Shown here piece by piece: positions 6,166 through 6,340 of a stretch of DNA of 6,340 nucleotides. The DNA lies in the NCBI GenBank assembly GCA_017308345.1, contig JAFKFE010000367.1:1-6340 (forward strand), written 5' to 3'. Origin of the DNA: Alphaproteobacteria bacterium. Lineage in GTDB: Bacteria; Pseudomonadota; Alphaproteobacteria; Rhizobiales; Rhizobiaceae. Position numbers and translations under genes: made by a program. Under the pieces are notes generated by a model. That model worked only from the letters and a program-made list of their open reading frames with translations. It did no database searches and was not told where the DNA came from. The stretch's first letter is position 1. Each line of letters opens with the position of its first letter.

Positions 6166-6340
6166 ATGCGCGTCTGTGGCGTCGGTGACAATGTTGTCGA
6201 CCGATATTTCAATCAAAGGCTGATGTTTCCCGGAGGAAATGCGGTGAATTTCGCCGTTCACGCTCGGCGAAGCGGAGCGCACGCCGCTTATCTCGGCGTG
6301 ATCGGTACTGATGCCGATGGCGATCTTATCCGCTCCAGCC
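6166..6340 (+). CDS. PfkB-family sugar kinase, FrlD-like (N-terminal 58 residues only)
   Basis: The visible 58 codons open with MRVCGVGDNVVDRY, the first strand of a ribokinase/PfkB-family kinase, followed by FPGGNAVNFAVHARRSGA (21-38), the GGN-x-N sugar-binding motif of PfkB signature 1, and AYLGVIGTDADGD (41-53). The GDN-VD start and the short spacing to GGNAVN resemble what I recall of E. coli FrlD (fructoselysine 6-kinase). FrlD uses ATP to phosphorylate the C6 of an Amadori sugar, making the FrlB substrate. The 10-base gap after the deglycase gene, with the ribosome site over the stop codon, shows a shared transcript. The rest of the gene, with the catalytic Asp and ATP-binding motif, lies beyond the window. 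Family is firm; the exact substrate is inferred from the neighbour. Confidence 0.88.
   Translation, partial: MRVCGVGDNVVDRYFNQRLMFPGGNAVNFAVHARRSGAHAAYLGVIGTDADGDLIRSS

Overview
The window looks like part of a catabolic gene cluster from a GC-rich proteobacterium. An alphaproteobacterium of the Rhizobiales type is my best guess. This rests on overall base composition by eye, on TTGACA/TTGTCA -35 boxes, one of them paired with a CTATTT -10 at 17 bp, and on gene types common in rhizobial sugar/opine clusters. The guess is inference; no taxonomic marker is present.

Layout. Bases 1-3453, minus strand: a three-gene operon read right to left. It holds a shikimate-dehydrogenase-like protein (3453-2641), a GMC-family FAD oxidoreductase starting at a GTG with a strong GGAGGT site (2519-993), and a glycerophosphodiester phosphodiesterase-family protein that runs off the left edge, probably lacking only its last residues (810-1). 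Bases 3454-3887: a gap with the operon's -35 box, a double LacI-type operator, and about 300 bases with no convincing gene. Bases 4985-3888, minus strand: a LacI-family repressor. Bases 4986-5132: a divergent control region with overlapping promoters and a second double operator. Bases 5133-6155, plus strand: a double-SIS sugar-phosphate deglycase of the FrlB/FraB type. Bases 6166-6340, plus strand: the start of a PfkB-family kinase of the FrlD type.

How they may work together. In the known fructoselysine pathway, FrlD phosphorylates the Amadori sugar at C6 and FrlB splits the product into glucose 6-phosphate and the free amine. The plus-strand pair suggests use of an Amadori-type or opine-like sugar-amine conjugate. 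The main find is regulatory. The control regions in front of the FrlB-type gene and in front of the AroE-like/GMC/GDPD operon share the same design: TTGACA, then 13 bases, then two 18-bp LacI-type palindromes whose centres lie 16 bp apart. The two 34-bp blocks match at 26 positions. This argues that one LacI repressor controls both operons, so that a phosphodiesterase, an FAD sugar/polyol dehydrogenase, an NAD(P)-dependent dehydrogenase and the deglycase-kinase pair form one regulon. I know of no described pathway with this combination. Its substrate, possibly a phosphodiester or oxidised derivative of a glycated amine, cannot be read from the sequence.
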